A program made the position numbers and the translations under genes. Source: Pseudomonadota bacterium (GTDB lineage: Bacteria > Pseudomonadota > Alphaproteobacteria > Azospirillales > Azospirillaceae). Taken from it: a DNA stretch of 9,153 bases. Location: the NCBI GenBank assembly GCA_023416455.1, contig JAEZHQ010000315.1:1-9153 (forward strand), in the 5' to 3' direction. The notes beneath the pieces are model-generated. The model saw only the letters and a program-made list of their open reading frames with translations, did no database searches and had not been told where the DNA came from. Positions 1 to 5,956 of the stretch are shown piece by piece (the first letter of the stretch is position 1; the number at the start of each line of letters is the position of its first letter).

Positions 1-39
1 AACCGGGGCTCGAACGGGAACTGAAAAGGGACGGGTGCC

Positions 40-960
40 ATGGCTGTCTTCGCCATCAAACGAGTGGGCTATGGGCTCCTCTCGCTGCTGCTGCTGGCTC
101 TGACCATCTTCACCTTCACCCGGATCGCCGGCGACCCCGCCCTGTTGATCGCCGGGGTGGACGCCTCGCCGGACGTGGTCGAGCGGGTGCGCGAGGAGCT
201 TGGGCTGAACCGGAGCCTCCACGTCCAGTTCCTCGCCTTCGTGGGCGATTTCCTGAGCGGGCGGCTGGGCGATTCCGCCTACTACAGGATGCCGGTGATC
301 GACCTCATCCTCGGCACCCTGCCGGCGACCCTGCTCCTGTGCTTCACGACCTTCGCCCTGTCGCTCCTGGTCGGCGTGCCGCTCGGGGTGCTGACGGCGC
401 TGCACGCCGACGGCCTTCTCGACCGGGTGGGGCGGGTCCTGGTCATGTTCTCGGTGGCATTGCCGGGCTTCTGGGTCGGGCTGGTGCTCATCCTCATATT
501 CGCGATCGAGCTGCGCTGGCTGCCGGCCGGCGGCATGGACACGCCGGCGTCGGTCATCCTTCCGGCGATTGCGCTGTCCGGCTTTTTCATCGCCGCGCAC
601 ATGCGGATCGCCCGCTCGGCGATGCTCGACGCGCTGGACACGGAATTCGTCAAGTTCCTGCGCGCCAAGGGCCTGTCGCGCTTCAAGGTGGTCTGGATCC
701 ACGCCTTCCGAAGCAGCCTCATCCCCATCGTGACGCTGGCCGGCATCAACCTGGCCCTCATGGTCAACGCCTCGGTCGCGGTCGAAGCCGCCTTCAACTG
801 GCCGGGCATCGGGTCTCTTCTGTTCGAGAGCGTGTCGATGCGGGATTTCCCGCTGGCGCAGGGCATCGTTCTTCTTCAGGGCATCTTTATCATCGTCTTC
901 AACCTGATGATGGATTTCGTCTATGCATTCATCGACCCGCGCATCAAGATCCGGTCTTGA
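40..960 (+). CDS. ABC importer permease, DppB/OppB/GsiC type
   Basis: This is an inner-membrane permease subunit of a peptide/nickel-type (DppBCDF-like) ABC importer, 306 residues, the usual length for the family. Hydrophobic segments lie at about residues 9-29, 93-119, 131-158, 171-187, 229-250 and 276-298, with a long periplasmic loop after the first, as in DppB. The EAA loop that contacts the ATPases is at about 200-231 (core FLRAKGLSRFKVVWIHAFR), followed by the family stretch FNWPGIGSLLFESV at 252-265. The ATG at 40 has an AAAAGGGA ribosome site 8 nt upstream. The partner permease begins 1 nt after this stop, so the two are co-translated. The substrate (dipeptide, oligopeptide, glutathione, nickel or other) cannot be told without the binding protein, which is probably encoded upstream of the window. 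Confidence 0.95.
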   Translation: MAVFAIKRVGYGLLSLLLLALTIFTFTRIAGDPALLIAGVDASPDVVERVREELGLNRSLHVQFLAFVGDFLSGRLGDSAYYRMPVIDLILGTLPATLLLCFTTFALSLLVGVPLGVLTALHADGLLDRVGRVLVMFSVALPGFWVGLVLILIFAIELRWLPAGGMDTPASVILPAIALSGFFIAAHMRIARSAMLDALDTEFVKFLRAKGLSRFKVVWIHAFRSSLIPIVTLAGINLALMVNASVAVEAAFNWPGIGSLLFESVSMRDFPLAQGIVLLQGIFIIVFNLMMDFVYAFIDPRIKIRS

Positions 961-961
961 C

Positions 962-1831
962 ATGGGCGCGTCCAGGCCGGGCCGGGCCATGAAGGCGCGG
1001 GGCGCGCTGCGCTCGATGCCGTGGTTCGCGGCGGGCGTCCTGGCGGTGTTCGTCGCGGTGGCCTTGGTCCCCTCGCTGTTCGCGCCGCTGCCGCCGCTGG
1101 AGACGAACTTCCTCGCCAGGAACCTGGCGCCGTTCAGCGCCAAGGCCGGGAAGCTCTTCGTCCTTGGAACCGACCAGCTGGGGCGGGACATCCTGAGCCG
1201 GATCCTGCACGGCGCCACCATCGCGCTCTATGTGTCGGTCATCGCCGTCTTCGTCTCCGGCCTGATCGGGACGGTCGCCGGACTGCTCGCCGGCTATTTC
1301 GGGGGGTGGGTCGACCAGATCATCATGCGGCTGTGCGACACCTGGCTCGCCCTGCCGATGGTCAGCTTCGCGATCTTCATTTCGGCCATCCGCGAGCCGA
1401 GCCTTCTGAACATCGTCATCGTGCTCGTCCTGGTGTTCTGGACCCGCTACGCCCGCGTGGTGCGCGGCGAGGTCCTGTCCCTGCGCGAGCGGGACTTCAT
1501 CAAGCTGGCGCTGACGGCGGGCGCGTCGCCGGGCCGCATCCTGTTCGTCCATCTGCTGCCCAACGTGGTCAACAGCGTCATCGTCCTCGCCACGCTGATG
1601 ATCGGCAACGTGATCCTGGCGGAAGCCGTGCTGTCCTTCCTCGGCCTGGGCGTGCCGGCGCCGCATCCGGCCTGGGGATCGATGCTCTCCGACGGCCGCG
1701 ACGGCCTGATGGCGGGCCGCTGGTGGGCGACCGTGTTCCCCGGTCTGGCCATCGTCCTCGTGGTCGGGTCGTCGAACCTCCTCGGGGACTGGCTGCGCCG
1801 CTTCCTCGATCCCAACCGCAAGGGCCTTTGA
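962..1831 (+). CDS. ABC importer permease, DppC/OppC/GsiD type
   Basis: This is the second membrane permease, pairing with the DppB-type subunit to form the channel. From the ATG at 962 it is 289 residues. Family marks are an N-terminal membrane helix (about 21-40), the stretch LGTDQLGRDILSRILHGAT (68-86) typical of DppC proteins, the EAA loop ending in GASPGRILFVHLLPN (187-201), and EAVLSFLGLGVPAPHPAWGS (221-240). An in-frame ATG at 923 would overlap the preceding gene by 38 nt. The start at 962 is preferred because it directly follows the previous stop (TGA, one base, ATG) and gives a normal N-terminus. Another ATG lies at 989. The ribosome site at 962 is weak, so translational coupling is likely. 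The ATPase gene begins 1 nt after its stop. Confidence 0.93.
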   Translation: MGASRPGRAMKARGALRSMPWFAAGVLAVFVAVALVPSLFAPLPPLETNFLARNLAPFSAKAGKLFVLGTDQLGRDILSRILHGATIALYVSVIAVFVSGLIGTVAGLLAGYFGGWVDQIIMRLCDTWLALPMVSFAIFISAIREPSLLNIVIVLVLVFWTRYARVVRGEVLSLRERDFIKLALTAGASPGRILFVHLLPNVVNSVIVLATLMIGNVILAEAVLSFLGLGVPAPHPAWGSMLSDGRDGLMAGRWWATVFPGLAIVLVVGSSNLLGDWLRRFLDPNRKGL

Positions 1832-1832
1832 T

Positions 1833-2825
1833 ATGGCCGACGACATGCCCGGGGCGATCCTCAGCGTCCGGAACCTCCACATGCGCTACCGGTCGCGGCA
1901 CGGCGCGGTGCACGCGCTGAACGGGGTCGACTTCTCCGTCCGTTCCGGCGAGACCGTCGGGCTGGTCGGCGAGTCGGGCTGCGGCAAGACCGCGCTGACC
2001 CTGTCGGCGCTGCGCCTGCTGCCCAAGAGCGCGGAGACCACCGACGGCGCGATCCTCTTCGACGGCAAGGATCTGCTGGGCTGTTCCGAAAGCGCGATGC
2101 GCCGGATCCGCGGCAGCGGCATCGCCCTCATCCCGCAGGATCCGATGGTGTCCCTGGATCCGCTGTTCCCGATCGGCCGGCAGATCGCCGAGGCCCTGAC
2201 GGCCCATCGCCGGATGTCGGCCGGGGAGGCCCGGCAACGGACGCTGGAGCTGCTGACGAAAGTCGGCATTCCCGACGCGGAGCGCCGGATCGGCGCCTAT
2301 CCCCACGAGCTGTCCGGAGGCATGCGGCAGAGGGTGGTGGGGGCGATCGGCGTGTCCTGCGCCCCGAAGGTCCTGATCGCGGACGAGCCGACGACCGCCC
2401 TGGACGTGACCATCCAGGCCCAGTATCTCGCCCTCCTGAAGCGGTTGCAGGCGGAAACCAACCTGGCCCTGGTCATCATCACCCACGACCTGAGCGTGGT
2501 CGCCCAGATGTGCGACCGGGTCGCGGTGATGTACGCCGGCCGCATCGTCGAACAGGCCGACGTCCACACGCTGTTCGACGACCCGCGGCATCCCTACACC
2601 CGGGCGCTGATCACGGCGGGGCGCTACGCCGGGGGCGGGCGCATGACGTCGATCGGCGGGGAGCCGCCCAAGCTGTCGGCTCCCCCCGCCGCTTGCAGCT
2701 TCGCACCGCGCTGCGACCGGGCGATTCCCCGCTGCCGCGCGGAGCTTCCGGCGGCCGTCGGGCTGTCCGCTTCGCATTTCTCGGCGTGCTTCCGCGCCGC
2801 CGAGCCCATGGGAGGGATCCAGTGA
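1833..2825 (+). CDS. ABC importer ATP-binding protein, DppD/OppD type
   Basis: This is one of two cytoplasmic ATPases that power the importer, 330 residues. All nucleotide-binding elements are visible: Walker A GESGCGKT (46-53), Q-loop Gln102, signature LSGGMRQR (160-167), Walker B VLIADEP with Asp184 and Glu185, D-loop ALD, and switch His218 in ITHDLS. The C-terminal oligopeptide-transporter extension follows PRHPYTRALI (251-260) and holds four cysteines (288, 294, 301, 319) in the pattern seen in Dpp/Opp ATPases, where related proteins hold an iron-sulfur cluster. The start ATG has AAGGG 8 nt upstream. The stop overlaps the next ATPase's ATG by one base (TGATG), indicating coupled translation. 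DppD is preferred over DppF from gene order and from the shorter linker before Walker A. Confidence 0.95.
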   Translation: MADDMPGAILSVRNLHMRYRSRHGAVHALNGVDFSVRSGETVGLVGESGCGKTALTLSALRLLPKSAETTDGAILFDGKDLLGCSESAMRRIRGSGIALIPQDPMVSLDPLFPIGRQIAEALTAHRRMSAGEARQRTLELLTKVGIPDAERRIGAYPHELSGGMRQRVVGAIGVSCAPKVLIADEPTTALDVTIQAQYLALLKRLQAETNLALVIITHDLSVVAQMCDRVAVMYAGRIVEQADVHTLFDDPRHPYTRALITAGRYAGGGRMTSIGGEPPKLSAPPAACSFAPRCDRAIPRCRAELPAAVGLSASHFSACFRAAEPMGGIQ

Positions 2826-3802
2826 TGCCGGCGACCGCGCTCATGCAGGTCCGGGGCCTGACGCGCCATTTCGGCGGGACGCGGCAGGTTCCGTTCGCGC
2901 CCGCCTCCCCGGTCGTCCGCGCCTTGAACGAGGTCAGCTTCTCCGTCAACCAGGGGGAGGTGGTCGCGGTCGTGGGCGAAAGCGGATGCGGGAAATCCAC
3001 CACCGCCAAGCTGATTCTGCGCCTGGACGAGCCGACCGCGGGGGCGGTCTTCTACAAGGGACGCGACCTTTTCGCCATGGATGGGGCGGAGCTTCGCGCC
3101 TACCGGCGGAAGGTGCAGCCGGTGTTCCAGGACCCCTATTCCAGCCTGAATCCGCGCCTGACCGTCCGGCGCCTGGTGGGGGAGCCCCTGGAGATCGCGG
3201 GCGGGATGGGGCGCGACGAGCGCGCCCGGCGCGTGGCGGCGGTTCTCCAGGCCGTCGGGCTGCCCGCCGATTCCATCGACCGCTACCCGCACGAGTTCTC
3301 CGGCGGTCAGCGGCAGCGGATCGCCATCGCGCGGGCGCTGGTCATGGAGCCGGAGCTGCTGATCCTGGACGAGCCGGTGTCGGCGCTCGACGTGTCGATC
3401 CGCGCCCAGATCGTCAACCTGCTCCAGGACATCCGCGAGCGCCGGAACCTTTCCTACCTGCTGATCTCCCATGACCTGGACCTCGTCCTGAACGTGTCCG
3501 ACCGGGTGGTCGTCATGTATCTGGGGCGAATCGTCGAGACGGCGCGCACCAGCGATCTTTCCCGGCGCAAGGCACACCCCTACACCCGTCTTCTGTTCGA
3601 CGCCAAGCTGCCCGCCCATCCAAGAGACCGCAAGACATTCGCGGCGACCTTTGCCGAATTGCCGTCTCCGGTCAATCTGCCGCCGGGCTGTGCATTTCAG
3701 TCGCGTTGCCCACAGGCCACGGATACTTGCCGGAACACAGCCCCGATTGATATATCCGTGGCCAAGGACCATGTCGTGGCGTGCCATCTGTTCGCCCAAT
3801 GA
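2825..3802 (+). CDS. ABC importer ATP-binding protein, DppF/OppF type
   Basis: This is the second ATPase of the importer, 325 residues, forming a heterodimer with the preceding DppD-type protein. Motifs are Walker A GESGCGKS (51-58), Q-loop Gln102 in PVFQDPYSSLNPR (a DppF/OppF hallmark), signature FSGGQRQR (158-165), Walker B with Asp182 and Glu183, and switch His216. The C-terminal tail after HPYTRLL (251-257) has four cysteines (289, 295, 302, 320) in the Dpp/Opp pattern. The reading frame stays open upstream to 2510, but that part is out-of-frame sequence within the previous gene. The ATG at 2825 has a strong GGGAGGGA site (2810-2817) 7 nt upstream and gives a normal N-terminus. Codons become noticeably less GC-rich over the last 60 or so residues. 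The stop codon lies inside the first copy of a 16-bp tandem repeat. Confidence 0.95.
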   Translation: MPATALMQVRGLTRHFGGTRQVPFAPASPVVRALNEVSFSVNQGEVVAVVGESGCGKSTTAKLILRLDEPTAGAVFYKGRDLFAMDGAELRAYRRKVQPVFQDPYSSLNPRLTVRRLVGEPLEIAGGMGRDERARRVAAVLQAVGLPADSIDRYPHEFSGGQRQRIAIARALVMEPELLILDEPVSALDVSIRAQIVNLLQDIRERRNLSYLLISHDLDLVLNVSDRVVVMYLGRIVETARTSDLSRRKAHPYTRLLFDAKLPAHPRDRKTFAATFAELPSPVNLPPGCAFQSRCPQATDTCRNTAPIDISVAKDHVVACHLFAQ

Positions 3803-3851
3803 CCTGTTCGCCCAATGACCTGTTCACCCAATGACCTGTTCACCCGATGAG
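3788..3851 (+). repeat. Four tandem copies of a 16-bp unit spanning a stop codon
   Basis: The unit CTGTTCGCCCAATGAC occurs head to tail at 3788-3803, 3804-3819, 3820-3835 and 3836-3851. Copies 1 and 2 are identical. Copy 3 has one change (G to A at position 7). Copy 4 has the same change plus A to G at position 11 and a different last base. Copy 1 encodes the last residues of the DppF-type ATPase (Leu-Phe-Ala-Gln, then stop), so the other copies look like duplications of the gene's 3' end. Because 16 is not a multiple of 3, the TGA in successive copies falls in all three reading frames (3800, 3816, 3832), and again in the first frame at 3848. Confidence 0.95.
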
Positions 3852-3870
3852 GCGGCCATCCGCGGCCGTC
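3851..3870 (+). other. Short GC-rich hairpin in the ATPase-iclR gap
   Basis: GGCGGCC (3851-3857) can pair with GGCCGTC (3864-3870) across a 6-base loop, giving seven pairs including one G-U. No T-run follows, so it is not a convincing intrinsic terminator. It could weaken read-through, stabilise the upstream mRNA end, or be chance in GC-rich DNA. Confidence 0.25.
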
Positions 3871-3871
3871 A

Positions 3872-3881
3872 TGATCGATCA
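3872..3881. promoter_or_regulatory. 10-bp palindrome, possible operator upstream of iclR
   Basis: TGATCGATCA is a perfect 10-bp palindrome centred about 31 bp before the IclR-gene ATG. It lies in the least GC-rich part of the gap. IclR-family proteins commonly bind short palindromes near their own promoters, so it is a candidate autoregulatory site. No clear -35/-10 pair was recognised beside it, and the site is short, so this remains a weak inference. Confidence 0.25.
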
Positions 3882-3907
3882 ATCGCCACCGGACCGGGAC
3901 TGAAGTG

Positions 3908-4699
3908 ATGTTGGTGCAGGAAAAGAAGAAGGAGGCGCCGTCGGGGACCCGGTCGGTGGTCAGGGCGATGGAGATCCTCAACTCCTTCCTGATGGTCGAC
4001 CAGCACCTCACGCTGACCGACGTCGCCATCCATTCCGGGCTGGACAAGGCGACGGCGCGCCGCTTCCTGCTGACCTTCGTCGAGCTGGGCTACGTCGACT
4101 ACGACGAGCGGACCAAGCGCTACTGCCTCGGCCTGAAGGTGCTCGAACTGGCGGCGGCCCTGCCGATCCGGAACTTCCGCGAAGCGGCCTACCCGCTGAT
4201 GGCCCGGCTCGCCGAAAAGGCGAAGGCGACCTGCTTCCTCAGCGTCATCCGGGGAAACCAGGCGCTGTGCGTCGATCGGGTCCACGACCCCCAGCAGCTG
4301 GTCCAGGTCCGGCATTTTTCCGTCGGCCAGTTCCTGCCGCTGCATTGCGGTGCGGCCCCGCGGCTGCTCCTCGCCCATCTGCCGGAGGACAGGCGCGAGC
4401 AGATCCTGGCGGGCGATCTGCAGGCGATGACCCCCTACACGATCACCGACCGGAAAAGATTGCGGGCGATCTGCGATGACATCGTCCGGCGGGGGTGGGA
4501 GGTCTGTGTCGACGACGCCGTGGTCGGCATCTCCGCGGTCGCCGTGCCGATACGCAACAAGAGCCAGCAGGTGGTCGCGGCGCTCAGCCTCGGCGGGCTG
4601 AGCAACGACATACTGTCGGGCGGCGAACCCCGGCATCTGAGCTTGCTGATGAAGTGCGCCGAGGAGATCACGGCGATCGGCGCCTACACCGGCGGATGA
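3908..4699 (+). CDS. IclR-family transcriptional regulator
   Basis: This is a 263-residue DNA-binding regulator of normal IclR length. Residues about 16-78 form the winged helix-turn-helix (TRSVVRAMEILNSF, then LTLTDVAIHSGLDKATARRF and the wing GYVDYDERTKRYCLG). Residues about 85-260 form the effector-binding domain, with the recognisable stretches FLPLHCGAAPRLLLA (142-156) and VVGISAVAVPIRN (205-217). The ATG at 3908 is preferred; a GTG directly before it would add one residue. The ribosome site is weak (GGGAC, 7 nt away), consistent with coupling to upstream translation. It lies 105 bp downstream of the importer genes in the same direction, so control of that importer is the simplest guess. 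Control of the converging polyketide genes is also possible. The ligand is unknown. Confidence 0.93.
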   Translation: MLVQEKKKEAPSGTRSVVRAMEILNSFLMVDQHLTLTDVAIHSGLDKATARRFLLTFVELGYVDYDERTKRYCLGLKVLELAAALPIRNFREAAYPLMARLAEKAKATCFLSVIRGNQALCVDRVHDPQQLVQVRHFSVGQFLPLHCGAAPRLLLAHLPEDRREQILAGDLQAMTPYTITDRKRLRAICDDIVRRGWEVCVDDAVVGISAVAVPIRNKSQQVVAALSLGGLSNDILSGGEPRHLSLLMKCAEEITAIGAYTGG

Positions 4700-4731
4700 G
4701 CGGGTTCCCCCACGCACCGCGCCACCGCCGG
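4689..4731. terminator. Inverted repeat between convergent genes, possible bidirectional terminator
   Basis: CCGGCGG (4689-4695) and CCGCCGG (4725-4731) are perfect 7-bp inverted repeats around a 29-base loop. A shorter nested stem, GCGG (4700-4703) with CCGC (4717-4720), could form inside it. The structure sits exactly where the IclR gene (+) and the P450 gene (-) converge with 34 bp between stops. Neither side has a T-run, so Rho-independent activity is doubtful. Confidence 0.3.
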
Positions 4732-4733
4732 GA

Positions 4734-5939
4734 TCACGCGGCGTCGACGAGCAGCGGCAGGCTGTTCCAGCCCAGGCTGCCGGCGCCGTAACCGACGATC
4801 GGCAGCGGCGGGCGGTCGGGATCGAGCGCCACGGCGCGGACCCGGCGGAGCAGCACCTCGAACATGATGCGGCTCTCCAGCTTGGCGAGGGGCGCGCCGG
4901 GACAGACGTGGATGCCGGTGCCGAAGGCGAGATGCCCGCGGTTGTCGCGGTCGATGTCGAACGCCTCGGCGTCCGGCCAGCGCGCCTCGTCGCGGTTGGC
5001 CGAACCCGGCAGAAGCAGCAGGAGCGCGCCGGCCGGGATCGCCGTGCCGGCGATCTCGACAGCCTCGACCGTTCGCCGCATCAGCCGTTGCAGGGGCGGG
5101 CGGGTGCGGGCGAGTTCGTCGACGAATTTCGGGATGTCGGCCGGCGCGGCCTTCAGGCGGGCGAACAGGGCGGGGTCGCGCGCCAGGACCCAGGCGCCGT
5201 TGGCCAGCAGGTTGGCCGTGGTCTCATGGCCGGCGATCAGCAGCACGCCGCACAGGTTGAGCAGCTCCTCGCGGCTGACGGTGCCGCGGCGCTCCTCCTC
5301 CACGAGGGTGGCGATGATGGTGTCGGCGGGCTTGGCCTGGTGGTGCGTGATGGCCTCGTCGAGGATGCCCATCAGCGCGCGCAGGCCCACCTCGGCCTCG
5401 GCGCGCAGCTCGGGGCTGCCCATGCCGGTGGCGGCGAAGCTGGCGAGCAGCGCGTCGCGGGCGTAGCGGTTCATGCGGCCCTGGTGCTTCAGCGGCACGC
5501 CCAGCATCTCGCAGATGACGGTGACCGGCAGCGGGTTGGCCAGCGCCTGGACGAATTCGCACGGGCCGGCGAGGCCGGAGACCAGATCCTCGGCCACGGC
5601 CTCGATGCGCGGGGCCAGCGCCTGGATGCTGCGCGGCGTGAAGGCGCGGTTGAAGGTCTGGCGCAGGCGGGTGTGGTCGGGCGGGTCCATCATGACCATC
5701 GACATCAGCGGGACCCGCATGCCGAGGTCGGAGACGAAGCGGCGGTGGTCCTGCATGATCCGCTCGACGTCCTCGAACCGGGCGATCACGTAGGTCGGCC
5801 GCGCGTCCGGCGTGCCCGGCACCCGGTAGGCCGGCGCGTTCCGGCGCAGCCAGGCGTAGGTGGGGTGGGGATCGGCGTGCACCGCCGGGTCCATCAGGTC
5901 GAAGCCGGTGATCTCCCGCGTCCCCCGCGCGCTGCCCAT
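4734..5939 (-). CDS. Cytochrome P450 (bacterial soluble type)
   Basis: This is a 401-residue haem monooxygenase, normal for soluble bacterial P450s, with no membrane anchor. Visible marks are the C-helix region MMDPPDHTRLR (83-93), the I-helix oxygen-activation motif AGHETT (236-241, with Glu239 and Thr240 as the acid-alcohol pair), the K-helix ExxR as Glu275 and Arg278 (ELAR), and the haem-binding loop FGTGIHVCPG (339-348) with Cys346 as thiolate ligand. The ATG at 5939 has a strong GGGGAGG site 8 nt upstream. A GTG at 5960, overlapping the methyltransferase stop, is the alternative start. It is the last gene of the unit running from the PKS, so hydroxylation or epoxidation of the polyketide is the likely job. 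No ferredoxin or reductase partner is present in the window. Confidence 0.96.
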   Translation of the reverse strand: MGSARGTREITGFDLMDPAVHADPHPTYAWLRRNAPAYRVPGTPDARPTYVIARFEDVERIMQDHRRFVSDLGMRVPLMSMVMMDPPDHTRLRQTFNRAFTPRSIQALAPRIEAVAEDLVSGLAGPCEFVQALANPLPVTVICEMLGVPLKHQGRMNRYARDALLASFAATGMGSPELRAEAEVGLRALMGILDEAITHHQAKPADTIIATLVEEERRGTVSREELLNLCGVLLIAGHETTANLLANGAWVLARDPALFARLKAAPADIPKFVDELARTRPPLQRLMRRTVEAVEIAGTAIPAGALLLLLPGSANRDEARWPDAEAFDIDRDNRGHLAFGTGIHVCPGAPLAKLESRIMFEVLLRRVRAVALDPDRPPLPIVGYGAGSLGWNSLPLLVDAA

Positions 5940-5947
5940 GGCCGCCG

Positions 5948-5954
5948 CCTCCCC
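5948..5954 (-). promoter_or_regulatory. Ribosome binding site deciding the P450 start
   Basis: GGGGAGG on the minus strand lies 8 nt before the ATG at 5939 and overlaps the last bases of the methyltransferase gene region. It favours that ATG over the GTG at 5960, which would place this site inside the coding sequence. Confidence 0.6.
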
Positions 5955-5956
5955 GC

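Larger units (their letters stand above)
3799..3908 (+). other. Chain of tiny ORFs linking the ATPase stop to the iclR start
   Basis: An ATG overlaps the ATPase stop (ATGA at 3799-3802) and opens an 11-codon ORF, 3799-3834. Its TGA overlaps another ATG (ATGA at 3831-3834) that opens a 25-codon ORF, 3831-3908. That ORF's TGA overlaps the IclR-gene ATG by one base (TGATG, 3906-3910). A parallel path runs from ATG 3815 to TGA 3848-3850, overlapping ATG 3847, which opens an 18-codon ORF ending at 3903, four bases before the IclR ATG. No convincing ribosome sites precede these ORFs. If used, they would act by termination and re-initiation rather than by making useful peptides. The layout is seen directly; the function is inference and could be a by-product of the tandem repeat. 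Confidence 0.3.

Noticed and set aside
1..24. Possible C-terminal tail of an upstream gene (seven codons then TGA at 22-24)
   Set aside because: It is too short to support; a substrate-binding-protein gene is expected here but cannot be confirmed from seven codons.
1578..2777. Long minus-strand open frame opposite the permease and ATPase genes
   Set aside because: It is an antisense artefact of GC-rich DNA: the composition is Arg/Gly/Pro-heavy, no domain is recognised, and the opposite strand carries conserved genes.
2510..2824. N-terminal extension of the DppF-type ATPase
   Set aside because: This stretch overlaps the C-terminal coding region of the preceding ATPase in another frame, is Arg/Gly/Pro-rich nonsense, and the ATG at 2825 has a strong ribosome site.
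3788..3851. Tandem repeat considered as a CRISPR fragment or origin iterons
   Set aside because: The copies are directly adjacent with no spacers and begin inside a coding sequence; no cas or replication gene is nearby.
3697..4047. Minus-strand frame across the tandem repeat and the iclR start
   Set aside because: It overlaps two well-supported genes on the other strand and shows only repeat-derived peptide similarity between its own segments.
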